A stretch of 50,744 nt of DNA from Candidatus Peribacteraceae bacterium (GCA_028711345.1 JAQTSK010000007.1:1-50744); one strand, 5' to 3'. Counted from the stretch's first letter, positions 26,786 to 36,026 are shown. The notes: generated by a model not told the origin, from the sequence alone. Program-made: numbers and translations.

Positions 26786-27820
26786 ATGAAGCGCGCGCTC
26801 ATCACCGGCATCACCGGCCAGGACGGTTCTTATCTGGCCGAGCTGCTGCTGCAAAAAGGGTACGAAGTCCACGGGTTGGTGCGCCGCGCATCAACGTTCA
26901 ACCGCGGACGCATCGAGCACCTTTTCATCGATGCTCACACGACAAAATTCCCGCTCGAACTGCATTACGGGGATTTGAGCGACTCGAACTCCCTGCTCCG
27001 CATTCTCGCGACCGTGAAACCGGATGAGATCTACAATCTCGGTGCACAGAGTCATGTCGGAATCAGCTTCGACATTCCGGAGAGTACCGGGGACATCACG
27101 GGGCTCGGCACCACAAGACTGCTCGAAGCGGTTCGTTCGCTGGATCTTCCGGCACGTTTCTATCAGGCGAGTTCGAGCGAACTCTACGGCAAAGCATTCA
27201 CGGTGCCCCAGAATGAAGAAACCCCGTTCTATCCGCGCAGTCCGTACGCGTGTGCCAAAGCCTACGGTTTCTTCCTCGCCCGCAACTACCGCGAGAGTTA
27301 CGGCATGTTCGCGGTGAACGGCATCCTCTTCAATCACGAATCCCCGCGTCGCGGCGAAAACTTCGTGACACGCAAGATCACCCTGAGTCTCGCACGGATC
27401 CTCAAGGGCACGCAGGAATGCCTGTTCCTCGGAAATTTGGAATCGAAGCGCGACTGGGGGTATGCACCGGAGTTCGTGGAGGGAATGTGGAGAATGCTCC
27501 AACAATCCGCACCCGACGACTACGTGCTGGCGACAGGGAGAGAACAATCGGTACGCGAATTTCTGGAGCTGTGCCTGAAACGTGCAGGCATCAAATGGAC
27601 GAAACAGGGGACGGGTGCTGAGGAAACGTACAGAGATGCCAAAGGCCGCACAATCGTCGCACTCGATCCGCGTTACCGTCGTCCGGCGGAAGTGGATATA
27701 CTGCTCGGTGATCCGTCGAAAGCCAAGGAGAAGCTCGGATGGACGCCGAAGACGACGCTCGAAGAACTCGCAACGATCATGATGGAAGCGGATTGTCGGA
27801 CGCTGGGGGTAAACATTTGA
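26786..27820 (+). CDS. gmd: GDP-mannose 4,6-dehydratase
   Basis: 344 residues. [75 protein letters not shown] (YxxxK) and [18 protein letters not shown] are all hallmark blocks of Gmd. The later part has [20 protein letters not shown] and [11 protein letters not shown]. The length is usual. It converts GDP-mannose to GDP-4-keto-6-deoxymannose. It is 76 bp after the ColD-like gene, with the same direction. Confidence 0.93.
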   Translation: MKRALITGITGQDGSYLAELLLQKGYEVHGLVRRASTFNRGRIEHLFIDAHTTKFPLELHYGDLSDSNSLLRILATVKPDEIYNLGAQSHVGISFDIPESTGDITGLGTTRLLEAVRSLDLPARFYQASSSELYGKAFTVPQNEETPFYPRSPYACAKAYGFFLARNYRESYGMFAVNGILFNHESPRRGENFVTRKITLSLARILKGTQECLFLGNLESKRDWGYAPEFVEGMWRMLQQSAPDDYVLATGREQSVREFLELCLKRAGIKWTKQGTGAEETYRDAKGRTIVALDPRYRRPAEVDILLGDPSKAKEKLGWTPKTTLEELATIMMEADCRTLGVNI

Positions 27821-27887
27821 AATTCGGCGACTGAACCCGCATCCGCTTCCATTGCTCCTTGGAGTCCGATCTGCCGATACCACCCTG

Positions 27888-29078
27888 ATGCGCATCCTCG
27901 TCCTCACCCCCTGGGCACCCTACCCCCTGACCGGAGCCTGTCAGCAGGACAGGTTCTCCGGTCTCAAGCAGATGCGGTCAATGGGATATGACATCCACGT
28001 GCTTGCGCGCACCCTCCCCTTCCAGTCGAAGGAACAGATCGAGCGAATCTTCGCCACAGAAGGCATCCCTATCACCCTCATCCCGCATACCGCATCTCCG
28101 TGGAAACTCATCGCAGGGAATATCCCGGCGATCCTCCGGCATCCCGCGCTCCTAGACGGTGCGGCGCTGGAGTACCTCGATGCTCAGTACCTCTCCGCAC
28201 TCCGGTTCCTGATCCTGTCTCAACGACCCGACCTGATCTGGATGGAGTACTGCACTCACTGGCCGCTCCTCCGGATCCTCAAATCGGAAGGAATTCCCAT
28301 CATCGTGAAATCCTCCCTCAATGAACCGCAGCACTGCATCGATGAGCACGGAGGTTCTCTGATGGCTCGACTCAAGGCTCTCCCGAAGAAAACGGGAGAA
28401 CGCATCGTCGCACGCAATGCAGACCTCGTTCTTGCCATCACTCCGGACGAGGAGCGGTGGTACCGATCGCTCGGCGCGACGCACACCGGTGTTCTGCCCC
28501 TGCGAGGATTGAGTCAATGCTTCGAACGACGCAGCCACTCGGCAAAAGACCGGCTCGATGTCGTATTTCTGAGCGCGTCCTACAACGTCGGTCACAACCG
28601 CGATGCGCTCCTCTTCCTGCTGAAAGAAATCCTCCCTGAAGTCCGTCGTCGGCTCCCCGGGCACATCCGCTTCCACCTGACGGGCGGAAAATTCCGTGAG
28701 GAATGGAAGAGGTATCTTTCAGACGACCTGCGCCTCGTCGGATACGTCCCGGACTTGAGCGGTTTCCTCCGGACGATGGACGCGGCGGTGTGCCCGTGGA
28801 TCTCCGGACAGGGCATGCAGCAGAAAGTCTTCGAACCGCTGTGCCGCTCCCTCCCGCTCCTCACGACGAAAACCGCCGGGTACCCGTTCGTGGACGGAAA
28901 AGAAGTGCTCCTCTGCGCCACGCCGCAGCAGTATGCCGATGGACTCGAGAAGCTCCTCGATCCGGCGCTGCGCAATGCCGTGGCCGCGGCGGCGTACGAG
29001 AAAGCATGGTCATTGTTCAATGAGGAAATAATGAAGAGGACGGTGAAAGAAGCGATTGAGTCGGTCATCAATACATAA
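27888..29078 (+). CDS. GT4/GT1-like glycosyltransferase
   Basis: 396 residues from ATG 27888. MRILVLTPWAPYPLTGACQQDRF opens the acceptor domain. The donor domain has VVFLSASYNVGHNRDALLFLL, IRFHLTGGKF, LRLVGYVPDLSGFLRTMDAAVCPW and MQQKVFEPLCRSLPLLTTKTAG with the EPL donor motif. It resembles sugar-transferase/PEP-CTERM-type GTs in which the glycine-rich donor block follows a YVPDL segment. Upstream in-frame ATG 27852 was rejected because MRILV is the family start. Confidence 0.75.
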   Translation: MRILVLTPWAPYPLTGACQQDRFSGLKQMRSMGYDIHVLARTLPFQSKEQIERIFATEGIPITLIPHTASPWKLIAGNIPAILRHPALLDGAALEYLDAQYLSALRFLILSQRPDLIWMEYCTHWPLLRILKSEGIPIIVKSSLNEPQHCIDEHGGSLMARLKALPKKTGERIVARNADLVLAITPDEERWYRSLGATHTGVLPLRGLSQCFERRSHSAKDRLDVVFLSASYNVGHNRDALLFLLKEILPEVRRRLPGHIRFHLTGGKFREEWKRYLSDDLRLVGYVPDLSGFLRTMDAAVCPWISGQGMQQKVFEPLCRSLPLLTTKTAGYPFVDGKEVLLCATPQQYADGLEKLLDPALRNAVAAAAYEKAWSLFNEEIMKRTVKEAIESVINT

Positions 29079-29236
29079 CGGCTGGTGTTGTGTCGGGCAT
29101 GTTTCAGGACAATGAACCAAGGCGTACAAAAGCAAGAAGGCAACGGGCAATGATCACCATCGAACAATAGACGGGAGAAATCTGAATGGTGATCCGATCC
29201 CGAACGTCATCGTTGGTCGTTTGGGTATCCTTCGTT

Positions 29237-29249
29237 TACAATTCTGTCC
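29237..29249 (+). promoter_or_regulatory. -10-like hexamer with leaderless spacing
   Basis: TACAAT at 29237-29242, then 7 nt, then GTG 29250. The same TTACAATTC/CTACAATTC context precedes 31032. Confidence 0.5.
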
Positions 29250-30950
29250 GTGTTTGTACGATTGCAACGATACTGCGGCGACGGGTGTGCGCTCTTCATT
29301 CTGCTCTACGTCATCGCTTCGGTGTTCGTGACGTGGGCGGTGGCATTGCCGCTGTTCGATCCGGCCTACCGTGGTTTGCTGCCGTACTTGTCCGCCGACC
29401 ACCTGTACTACGCCCTGCACGTTCAGGAAGCGTTGCTGGGCGGCGATGTGAGCAACGGCATATTTTCACTCGGCAACGTATCCGGGGTACAGCCCGTCGG
29501 ACTGGAGATCGTTGCGGGATGGCTCTTCGGTTGGACGCATCTGACGGGCGGGGATGTCGTCCGCATCGTCACGCTGGTGGTGTTTCCCTTGTGGTTACCG
29601 CTCGGGTACATCGTCCTGCGCAAGACAGGTTCGTCCCGCATTGTGGCGATGGTCGCCGCCGCCGGATTCTTCTGGCTCAATATTCTCGCAGTGCACCGGT
29701 ATGTCCATCAATCGTGGAGTTTCCCGTGCTTCCTCATCGGCCTCTGGCTGCTGGTACGCTGGTGGCAATCTCCGCGGTTCTCCACCGCCGTCGCGGCCGG
29801 TGCATGGACAGGAATGATGACGCAGGTCTACTTCTGGAATTGGACCTTCCTCGCAACGGTCTTGGGATGCCTGACACTGTGTACCGTGCTGCCGCGTTGC
29901 ACCCGAGGAACGAACGGATCTGTCTATCGAAGGACGCTCCCCGTTCTCTGGGGGGCATTTTTTTTACTCGCGCTGCCGTACATCGTCCAGACTCTGGGAA
30001 ATCTCCAGTCTCCGTTCTTCGCGGAGACAGCCCGTCGGAGCGCCCTCCTCCTGACGCGGGAGATCGAATCATGGCCGCGCAGCATCGTCACGGTTGTCCT
30101 TGCCGTGAGCGGTATCGTCACTGCGTACCGGTACGCAGATCAGAAACACCTCGGTCCGCTGCTTGCCCTTGCATCGGCACCCGCGCTCGTACTCAATCAA
30201 CAACTCATCCACGGGAGAGTCATCAGTTTCTCGACGCACTTTGTCCCGTTCATCTCCTTTGCGACCGTCGTGCTCATGGCGTGGGCGTGGTCGCATCGGC
30301 GCACGGTATCATGGTCCGGATGGATCATCGTGGCGGCGGGACTCATCTTCAACGCCCCGCTCGCCATGGAACGGGGCTGGAGTCTGTCGTTCTTCCGTAC
30401 GCAGGTGTCGAATTACTCTTTCCAGCATCTTGCATCCGCCATGACGGTGCTGCGCTCGGACGGTGCGAAAGACGTCATTCTGACGGACAAGGAGACGGCG
30501 CTGCACGTCGCAGCGCACACGGATGATGACGTTGTCTTCGTCGAGTATATCCGGCACCTGCTCCTGCCGACATCGGAGTACGCGGAGCGCTTCTGCCTTT
30601 CCGAGCTTCCGTCCGATCCACCGGTCAGTGGCGAAGAAGTGCCGGAGCAGCTTCGGGAACTCAGCCGTGTCGGTCAGACGCAGATTTCCGAGGCGTTCCG
30701 CGAGAATGCCGCAACCGCGCGTCTCGCCTGCTGCACAGTGCGGAAGGATCCGGCTGCGTCTTTACAGCATTACGGTGTGACGGCGCTTCTGTGGGATGAG
30801 ATCTTGCACCCGGACTGGCGCATCGATTCGAAGCTCTTCTCTGTGCGGGAGCGCGGTGACGGGTGGAGCCTCTGGCGTCTCAATGATCTGAAAACCGGTG
30901 ATGTCGACGCGCGATTGCAGAGTGCCCGATCATCCTGCATGGCGCTGTAA
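29250..30950 (+). CDS. Polytopic membrane protein, probable GT-C type glycosyltransferase or O-unit modifying enzyme
   Basis: 566 residues, start GTG 29250. A first hydrophobic segment (about 14-35) is followed by an external loop with SADHLYYALHVQEAL (about 49-63), the placement expected for the acidic catalytic loop of GT-C enzymes. About ten more hydrophobic spans follow, up to residue 375. A soluble C-terminal domain of roughly 190 residues has no recognised motif. A GT-C transferase is likely from the layout; no family was identified with certainty. Confidence 0.55.
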   Translation: MFVRLQRYCGDGCALFILLYVIASVFVTWAVALPLFDPAYRGLLPYLSADHLYYALHVQEALLGGDVSNGIFSLGNVSGVQPVGLEIVAGWLFGWTHLTGGDVVRIVTLVVFPLWLPLGYIVLRKTGSSRIVAMVAAAGFFWLNILAVHRYVHQSWSFPCFLIGLWLLVRWWQSPRFSTAVAAGAWTGMMTQVYFWNWTFLATVLGCLTLCTVLPRCTRGTNGSVYRRTLPVLWGAFFLLALPYIVQTLGNLQSPFFAETARRSALLLTREIESWPRSIVTVVLAVSGIVTAYRYADQKHLGPLLALASAPALVLNQQLIHGRVISFSTHFVPFISFATVVLMAWAWSHRRTVSWSGWIIVAAGLIFNAPLAMERGWSLSFFRTQVSNYSFQHLASAMTVLRSDGAKDVILTDKETALHVAAHTDDDVVFVEYIRHLLLPTSEYAERFCLSELPSDPPVSGEEVPEQLRELSRVGQTQISEAFRENAATARLACCTVRKDPAASLQHYGVTALLWDEILHPDWRIDSKLFSVRERGDGWSLWRLNDLKTGDVDARLQSARSSCMAL

Positions 30951-31019
30951 AGTGCGCTACGAGCAAATGAACGATCTGCAGCCGCCAAGCGGGTGATTCA
31001 CCCGTTCACGATCTCCCGC

Positions 31020-31031
31020 TACAATTCCACC
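31020..31031 (+). promoter_or_regulatory. -10-like hexamer with leaderless spacing
   Basis: TACAAT at 31020-31025, 6 nt, then ATG 31032. Confidence 0.55.
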
Positions 31032-32036
31032 ATGCAACCCGTCACTACCGCCCTCATCGGCCTCGGCTACTGGGGCCCCAACCTCCTGCGAAACTTCGGC
31101 GCACAATCCCTATGCCATCTGAAGTACGCCTGTGATCTCAGGGATGAGAATATCGCCAAAGCCAAGGCGCACTATCCGGCTGTGACGTTCACGAAGGATG
31201 CCGCGCAAATCTTTGCCGATTCAGCTGTCGAACTCGTCTTGATCGCAACCCCGACCAAGTCCCACTTCCCTCTCGCCAAAGCCGCATTGGAAGCCGGAAA
31301 GCATGTATTCATCGAAAAGCCGATGTGCGCCTCGACCGCCGAAGCCAAAGAACTCAATGCGATCGCCGCGTCAATGAAGAAATTCATCTTCATCGATCAT
31401 ACGTTCGCATTCGCGCCGTCGGTTGCAAAGATGCGCACCTATGCGAAAGAGGGGGCGCTGGGCGATCTCCTCTACTTCGACTCCACACGCATCAACCTCG
31501 GCATCATCCAGCCGGATACCAACGTCCTCTTCGACCTCGCCATCCACGACCTGACGATCCTGAGCACGGTCAAGGATCTGACGAAAGTGAAAGAACTCTG
31601 CGCGCACGGAACGCAGTACTACGGGAAACAAGTCGAGGTCGGGCATCTCCACATGACGTTTGACGACGGTTTCATGGCGCACATTTCCGTCAGCTGGCTC
31701 TCGCCGGTGAAGATCCGCCACACCATTCTGGCAGGGACAAAAGCGATGGTGACGTACGACGATACCGAACCGAGTGAGAAGGTGCGTCTCTACGACAAAG
31801 GCGTGGTACATGACACCAACAAGCCCAACCCCATGCTCCCGACCTACCGTTCCGGCGATGTTCTCATCCCCGCCCTGCCGCCGAAGGAAACACTCGGATT
31901 GGAAGCCGCACACGTGCTTCAGTGCATCAGAGAGAACGGCAAACCGATTGTCAGTGGTGAAGACGGTCTTGCTGTCCTCACGATTCTGGAAAAAGCCGAT
32001 GAATCGCTGCGAACCGGAGCGACCGTAAAATTGTGA
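31032..32036 (+). CDS. wlbA: UDP-GlcNAcA 3-dehydrogenase-like oxidoreductase (WlbA/WbpB, Gfo/Idh/MocA)
   Basis: 334 residues. ALIGLGYWGPNLLRNF, LIATPTKSHFPLAKAAL, EAGKHVFIEKPMCAS and the block LFDLAIHDLTIL are typical of the WlbA/WbpB branch, which oxidises C3 of UDP-GlcNAcA in the diacetamido-uronate pathway. ATG 31032 is chosen over an upstream ATG because of the TACAAT spacing and the family start. The aminotransferase (34912) and acetyltransferase (33521) needed for the next two steps are close downstream. Confidence 0.78.
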   Translation: MQPVTTALIGLGYWGPNLLRNFGAQSLCHLKYACDLRDENIAKAKAHYPAVTFTKDAAQIFADSAVELVLIATPTKSHFPLAKAALEAGKHVFIEKPMCASTAEAKELNAIAASMKKFIFIDHTFAFAPSVAKMRTYAKEGALGDLLYFDSTRINLGIIQPDTNVLFDLAIHDLTILSTVKDLTKVKELCAHGTQYYGKQVEVGHLHMTFDDGFMAHISVSWLSPVKIRHTILAGTKAMVTYDDTEPSEKVRLYDKGVVHDTNKPNPMLPTYRSGDVLIPALPPKETLGLEAAHVLQCIRENGKPIVSGEDGLAVLTILEKADESLRTGATVKL

Positions 32037-32088
32037 TTATCTCTGCGGGGCAGCAGCCCTGCGCTACTTACTACCCGCTTTTCGCTCA

Positions 32089-33537
32089 ATGCCTCCCTAC
32101 CGTCCCTACGTCAGCAAAGACTTCGCAATCGAAGGAAGCTTCCTGCGCCTCGATGATAAGGCGAAGGCGTGGAATGAGATCGATGGTCGGATGCGGACGG
32201 CGATCCGCAAGGCCCAGCAGAGCAAGGCAACGGTGAAAAAAGTGGCAAACACAAAAGCGAACGTCGAGAAGTTCGTGCATTTCTGCCTGAATCCCGACGA
32301 CATACCGGCCCAGCTCACCGACCGATATCACCTGTACCTCGGCGAACTCGACAACAAAGTGATCGCGGCGATTCTCGTCGTGGAAGTGGGCAACAAGCTC
32401 TTCATGCTCTGTCACGCCAGCGTGCCGGAGGCCAAGAAGATCAACCTCCCAAGCCTCCTGATCTGGACCGTCGTCGAGGAGTTCACCGGATCACGTTTCC
32501 GCGTTCTCGACATCGGCACGTCGTACCGCGCGTCACTGCAAACGTTCTTCTCCGGCTGGCGGACCCAGCCCTATCCCATGATCATGCAACCGCCGGAGCT
32601 GAAGCCGTCACTGATGCTCACACCGTTCGACACCGCGGCAATGGGCGAACCGCTCCCCGATGATGCGGAAGCGATCAGCAGAAAGGCGATCGACGCGCTG
32701 GCCGGCGGAAAGCCGTGGACGTTTTTCCCGCGCGCGATGTACGGCCTCTTCACGATTGTGAAAGCACTGAAGAACGACGGTGTCATCAAAGATAAAAACA
32801 ACGTCTGGGTGACGACGACGACAGACACACAGTACGTTTCATCCTGCGTAAGCTCTGCAATCGAGCAAACGTGCAAGGTAAGCCGGACGCTGACCCAAGA
32901 CACTTCTGCCATCGTCCTAGTCCACGAGTTCGGCTTCCCGCATCCGAAGCTCAAAGAACTACGGAAGATCGCTGACGAGCGCAAGATCCCGCTCATCGAA
33001 GACTGCGCCTACAGTCTCGGAACCGCCGGCACCGGCGTCACCGGCGATTACGTCCTCTATTCCTTTACCAAAGCATTCCCCGTGCAATTCGGGGGAATCA
33101 TTGTCGGCAGGAATTTCACACATGAAGAACTCTGGAAAGGGTACGGGTGCAGCGACAAAGGCAAAGAAGAATACACGCTCAGAATGCTCGCGCCGTGGAT
33201 CAAAACGATGACTGAGAGCAAAGCCGGACGACGTGAAACGTACCAGTGGTACGAGAGCATCTTCGGACCCGACCGGACATACTTCCCGCTCACGGATACC
33301 GTGAATCCCGGGGCCTTCGTCCTGAAGATGACTGATGAAAAAACGATGGAAGAAACGAGTGCCTTCGTGCGACGATTCGGCACCGAGTGCGGCAACTACT
33401 GGAAGAACGGTGCTATCATCCTGCCCGTCCACCAGCGCCTCGAACCCGCGCACCGCGAGTACATCGCCGGAAGTGTTCTGGCCACCGAACGCGAATGGTG
33501 CGGCGTCCCCAATGCCCCCCATGGAACTCACCATTAA
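32089..33537 (+). CDS. Fusion of FemAB/GNAT-like acyltransferase with DegT-type aminotransferase domain
   Basis: 482 residues. Residues 1-180 look like a FemAB/BioF2-type GNAT fold (RMRTAIRKAQQSK, YHLYLGELDNKVIAAILVVE, LIWTVVEEFTGSRFRVLDIG). Residues about 225-470 are an aminotransferase domain: SAIVLVHEFGFPHPKLKEL, IEDCAYSLGTAGTG and LYSFTKAFPVQFGGIIVG. Lys328 sits at the PLP position. The N-terminal part of a normal DegT enzyme (substrate/PLP-phosphate motifs) is shortened, so catalysis is uncertain. The combination of an N-acyltransfer fold with an aminotransferase fits amino-sugar acylation. It overlaps the next gene by 17 bp. Confidence 0.6.
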   Translation: MPPYRPYVSKDFAIEGSFLRLDDKAKAWNEIDGRMRTAIRKAQQSKATVKKVANTKANVEKFVHFCLNPDDIPAQLTDRYHLYLGELDNKVIAAILVVEVGNKLFMLCHASVPEAKKINLPSLLIWTVVEEFTGSRFRVLDIGTSYRASLQTFFSGWRTQPYPMIMQPPELKPSLMLTPFDTAAMGEPLPDDAEAISRKAIDALAGGKPWTFFPRAMYGLFTIVKALKNDGVIKDKNNVWVTTTTDTQYVSSCVSSAIEQTCKVSRTLTQDTSAIVLVHEFGFPHPKLKELRKIADERKIPLIEDCAYSLGTAGTGVTGDYVLYSFTKAFPVQFGGIIVGRNFTHEELWKGYGCSDKGKEEYTLRMLAPWIKTMTESKAGRRETYQWYESIFGPDRTYFPLTDTVNPGAFVLKMTDEKTMEETSAFVRRFGTECGNYWKNGAIILPVHQRLEPAHREYIAGSVLATEREWCGVPNAPHGTHH

Positions 33538-33991
33538 AGACACGCAGCACGGCGACCACGTCGACATCCGCAATGCGTCGGTAAATGGTTTGCGAGCGGG
33601 AAAGAACGGCAAGATCCGCGACTTCACCATCCTCTTCGGGGGACCGGACAAGCCGGTGACCATCGGTGATGACTTCTTCATCGGCACGCACTGCTACGTC
33701 AACGGTGTCGCCGGACTGACGATGGGCTCACGGGTCACCATCGCGCACGGAGCGATGCTCTTCACCGACTCGGGACCGAATACGTCACCCATCCTGCAGA
33801 AGCGATTCCCGATCGTCGCCGCTCCCATCGTCATCGGCAACGACGTGTGGATCGGCGCGGGGGCGATGATCCTCCCCGGAGTGACGATCGGATCCAGATG
33901 CGTCATCGGGGCAGGCAGCGTCGTGAAAGAAAATGTGCAGGATGACACCATTGTTGCAGGCTCGCCGGCGAAGGTGATCGGAGTACTCTGA
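33521..33991 (+). CDS. wlbB: Left-handed beta-helix (hexapeptide) acetyltransferase, WlbB/WbpD-like
   Basis: 156 residues from ATG 33521 (ATG 33512 also possible). Hexapeptide repeats run through VTIGDDFFIGTHCYVNG, MGSRVTIAHGAML, IVIGNDVWIGAGAMILPGVTIG and CVIGAGSVVKENV, and the end GSPAKVIGV is standard for nucleotide-sugar and serine acetyltransferases. Between a WlbA-like dehydrogenase and a DegT aminotransferase, the expected step is N-acetylation of UDP-GlcNAc3NA. A general O-acetyltransferase cannot be excluded. Confidence 0.78.
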   Translation: MELTIKDTQHGDHVDIRNASVNGLRAGKNGKIRDFTILFGGPDKPVTIGDDFFIGTHCYVNGVAGLTMGSRVTIAHGAMLFTDSGPNTSPILQKRFPIVAAPIVIGNDVWIGAGAMILPGVTIGSRCVIGAGSVVKENVQDDTIVAGSPAKVIGVL

Positions 33992-34003
33992 GCTAAGCAC
34001 CCT

Positions 34004-34843
34004 TCAATCGTGCTGATCGCTGATCGCTGATCGCTGATCGCTTCTCTGCCATGGCCTCGTCTTCCACATCAGCAGCCACAGGTATCGCATCTGCTCGTAC
34101 TCGATTGCAAGCGGCATCCGCGGGCCGCGCTTGGGTATGAGCCGCACGAGAACAATGACAAGACACCGACGGACAATCGACCTGATGTTGCGGAGGAGAA
34201 TCCACCGGAACCACCGGCCGAAGCGAATCGTCCCGAGTACCCTCACTTCGATGGCCAGGTATCTGTCCGAACGGGGACGGGAGAACGCCACGGGATGGAG
34301 GGGAACGTACACGACATCATCGATCCTGCCGACAACACTGCCTGCGATGACGTCCAGACGTTCATGCACCGGCTTCACGCACCCGCGTACGCAGGAAAGA
34401 TGAAACAGCCGGATGTGATCGGTGACGTTCAGACTGACGATCGGTTTCCCGCCGAGCGTGAAGATCCGCTTCACGTAGTACACACCCGGTTTCCCGTGCA
34501 CGGCGATCTCGCGCACATCGTTCAGTAATGCCGGACTGATCGACTCATCCGCATCGACGCAGAGAATCCACCGATGACGGGCCAAAGCGTAACCGGCATT
34601 CCTTACGCCGGAAAAATCAATGATATAACCCTGCTCATCCAAATACTCTTTCGGCTGCGGAAACACGCGGCAATTGGGCTGCTGCGACAGAAACTCCGCT
34701 GTCCCGTCGGTCGACCCGCCGTCCAGCACGATGATGTCATCGATCTCCTGCATGGATGCCAGATACGCCGGAAGCGTCTTCATGACGTTCTTGGTGAGCA
34801 GAACTGTGCTCACGGGGATGCGGTGCGATTCAATACTGTTCAT
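34004..34843 (-). CDS. GT2 family glycosyltransferase
   Basis: 279 residues from ATG 34843 (ATG 34876 would add 11 residues). VSTVLLTKNVMKTLPAYL, IIVLDGGSTDGTAEFL and WILCVDADESISPAL give the GT2 nucleotide-binding and DxD-type motifs. A C-terminal basic, hydrophobic region (WFRWILLRNIRSIVRRCLVIVLV) probably binds the membrane. The last residues SDQRSAISDQ come from the GATCGCT repeat at 34011-34041, so the C-terminus has been remade by the repeat. It is convergent with the acetyltransferase, 12 bp apart. Confidence 0.82.
   Translation of the reverse strand: MNSIESHRIPVSTVLLTKNVMKTLPAYLASMQEIDDIIVLDGGSTDGTAEFLSQQPNCRVFPQPKEYLDEQGYIIDFSGVRNAGYALARHRWILCVDADESISPALLNDVREIAVHGKPGVYYVKRIFTLGGKPIVSLNVTDHIRLFHLSCVRGCVKPVHERLDVIAGSVVGRIDDVVYVPLHPVAFSRPRSDRYLAIEVRVLGTIRFGRWFRWILLRNIRSIVRRCLVIVLVRLIPKRGPRMPLAIEYEQMRYLWLLMWKTRPWQRSDQRSAISDQHD
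34011..34041. repeat. GATCGCT tandem repeat at 3' end of GT2 gene
   Basis: Four consecutive copies of the 7-mer TGATCGC between convergent genes, translated as the C-terminus of the minus-strand GT2 protein. The unit is a partial palindrome (GCTGATCGC). Confidence 0.7.
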
Positions 34844-34875
34844 GAAACTGGATTGGGACGGGAAGTCTTCTTTCA

Positions 34876-34911
34876 TTTTACATTTTACATTCTACATTCT
34901 ACATTCTTTTC
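34876..34911 (+). promoter_or_regulatory. Tandem TACATTC/TACATTT repeats forming a leaderless -10
   Basis: Four TACATT units in a row (34877-34905). The last, at 34900-34905, lies 6 nt before ATG 34912. So the repeat array supplies the -10-like hexamer of the downstream gene and is also the spacer of a divergent gene pair. Confidence 0.5.
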
Positions 34912-36012
34912 ATGCCCGTCCCCTTCCTCGACCTCAAAGCTCAGTATCGATCGATCAAGTCAGAAATCGATCCGGCGATCCAAGCCGTCATCGACTCGTG
35001 TGCGTTCGCCCTCGGTCCCGCCGTGGAGAAATTCGAACGTGATTTCGCCGCGTACTGCGGCACGAAATACTGTATCGGCGTGAGTGACGGCACCGCAGCG
35101 CTGGAACTGGCGATGCGCGCATATGACATCGGTGCAGGCGAAGAGGTGATCACCGTCGCCAACTCGTTTTTCGCAAGCGCTGAAGCGATTTCACTTGCCG
35201 GCGCAACGCCGATCCTCGTCGACTGCAACGAAGACGATGCCTTGATCGATGTCACGAAGATCGAAGTTGCAATCACCAAAAAGACCAAGGCGATCATTCC
35301 GGTTCACCTCTACGGTCAGTGCGCGGATATGGATGCCATCAATGCGATTGCGGCTCAACACAATCTGATCGTCATCGAGGATGCCTGTCAGGCGCACGGC
35401 AGCGGGTACAAAGGCAAGCGTGCGGGATCGATCGGCCACTGCGGCGCCTTCAGCTTCTACCCCGGCAAGAACCTCGGCGCGTACGGCGAGGGTGGTGGTG
35501 TCACAACCAATGACGAGTCGGTTGCCCTGAAGATCCGCATGCTCCGCGACCACGGCATGCGCGAGAAGTACAAGCACTCGGTCATCGGCAAGAACGACCG
35601 TCTGGACGGCATTCAGGGCGCGGTTCTCGGAACAAAGCTCCCGCATCTGGAAGCGTGGAACACGAAGCGCCGTGCGCACGCCGATCTCTACCGGAAACTC
35701 CTTGGTAATCATCCCAAAATCAAACTCTTCAAAACGCACGCCGATCGCGTCCACAACTATCACCTCTTCGCCATCCGCGTACCGAACCGTGACGCGGTCC
35801 AGCAACAACTCAAAGACAAAGGCATTGCCACCGGCATTCACTACCCCATCCCCATCCACCTGCAGGAAGCCTATGCGGGGAAATGGCAAAAAGGTGATTT
35901 CCCGGTCGCGGAACGCATGGCGGACGAGCTCCTGTCACTGCCGATGTTTGCGGAGATGAATACGGAGATGGTGGAGGAGGTGATCAAATATTTGACATAT
36001 ATTGTTAAGTAG
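34912..36012 (+). CDS. wlbC: PLP-dependent DegT/DnrJ/EryC1 sugar aminotransferase (WbpE/WlbC or FdtB-like)
   Basis: 366 residues. VPFLDLKAQYRSIKSEID, VSDGTAALELAMRAYDIG, ITVANSFFASAEAI, IEDACQAHGSGYKG and FSFYPGKNLGAYGEGGG are the standard blocks. Lys186 is the PLP lysine. The C-terminal GIATGIHYPIPIHLQEAY is the substrate-side region of 3-aminotransferases such as WbpE/WlbC and FdtB/QdtB. With WlbA- and WlbB-like neighbours, transamination at C3 of UDP-3-keto-GlcNAcA is the best reading. Confidence 0.82.
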   Translation: MPVPFLDLKAQYRSIKSEIDPAIQAVIDSCAFALGPAVEKFERDFAAYCGTKYCIGVSDGTAALELAMRAYDIGAGEEVITVANSFFASAEAISLAGATPILVDCNEDDALIDVTKIEVAITKKTKAIIPVHLYGQCADMDAINAIAAQHNLIVIEDACQAHGSGYKGKRAGSIGHCGAFSFYPGKNLGAYGEGGGVTTNDESVALKIRMLRDHGMREKYKHSVIGKNDRLDGIQGAVLGTKLPHLEAWNTKRRAHADLYRKLLGNHPKIKLFKTHADRVHNYHLFAIRVPNRDAVQQQLKDKGIATGIHYPIPIHLQEAYAGKWQKGDFPVAERMADELLSLPMFAEMNTEMVEEVIKYLTYIVK

Positions 36013-36013
36013 G

Positions 36014-36026
36014 TATAAATGTGTCA
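36014..36026 (+). promoter_or_regulatory. -10-like hexamer with leaderless spacing
   Basis: TATAAA at 36014-36019, 7 nt, then ATG 36027. This also argues for ATG 36027 over the in-frame GTG at 36021. Confidence 0.5.

Noticed and set aside
29186-30526. Plus-strand open frame of 446 codons overlapping the membrane protein
   Set aside because: Another frame of the same strand encodes a clear polytopic membrane protein. This one is Arg/His/Cys-rich without domains.
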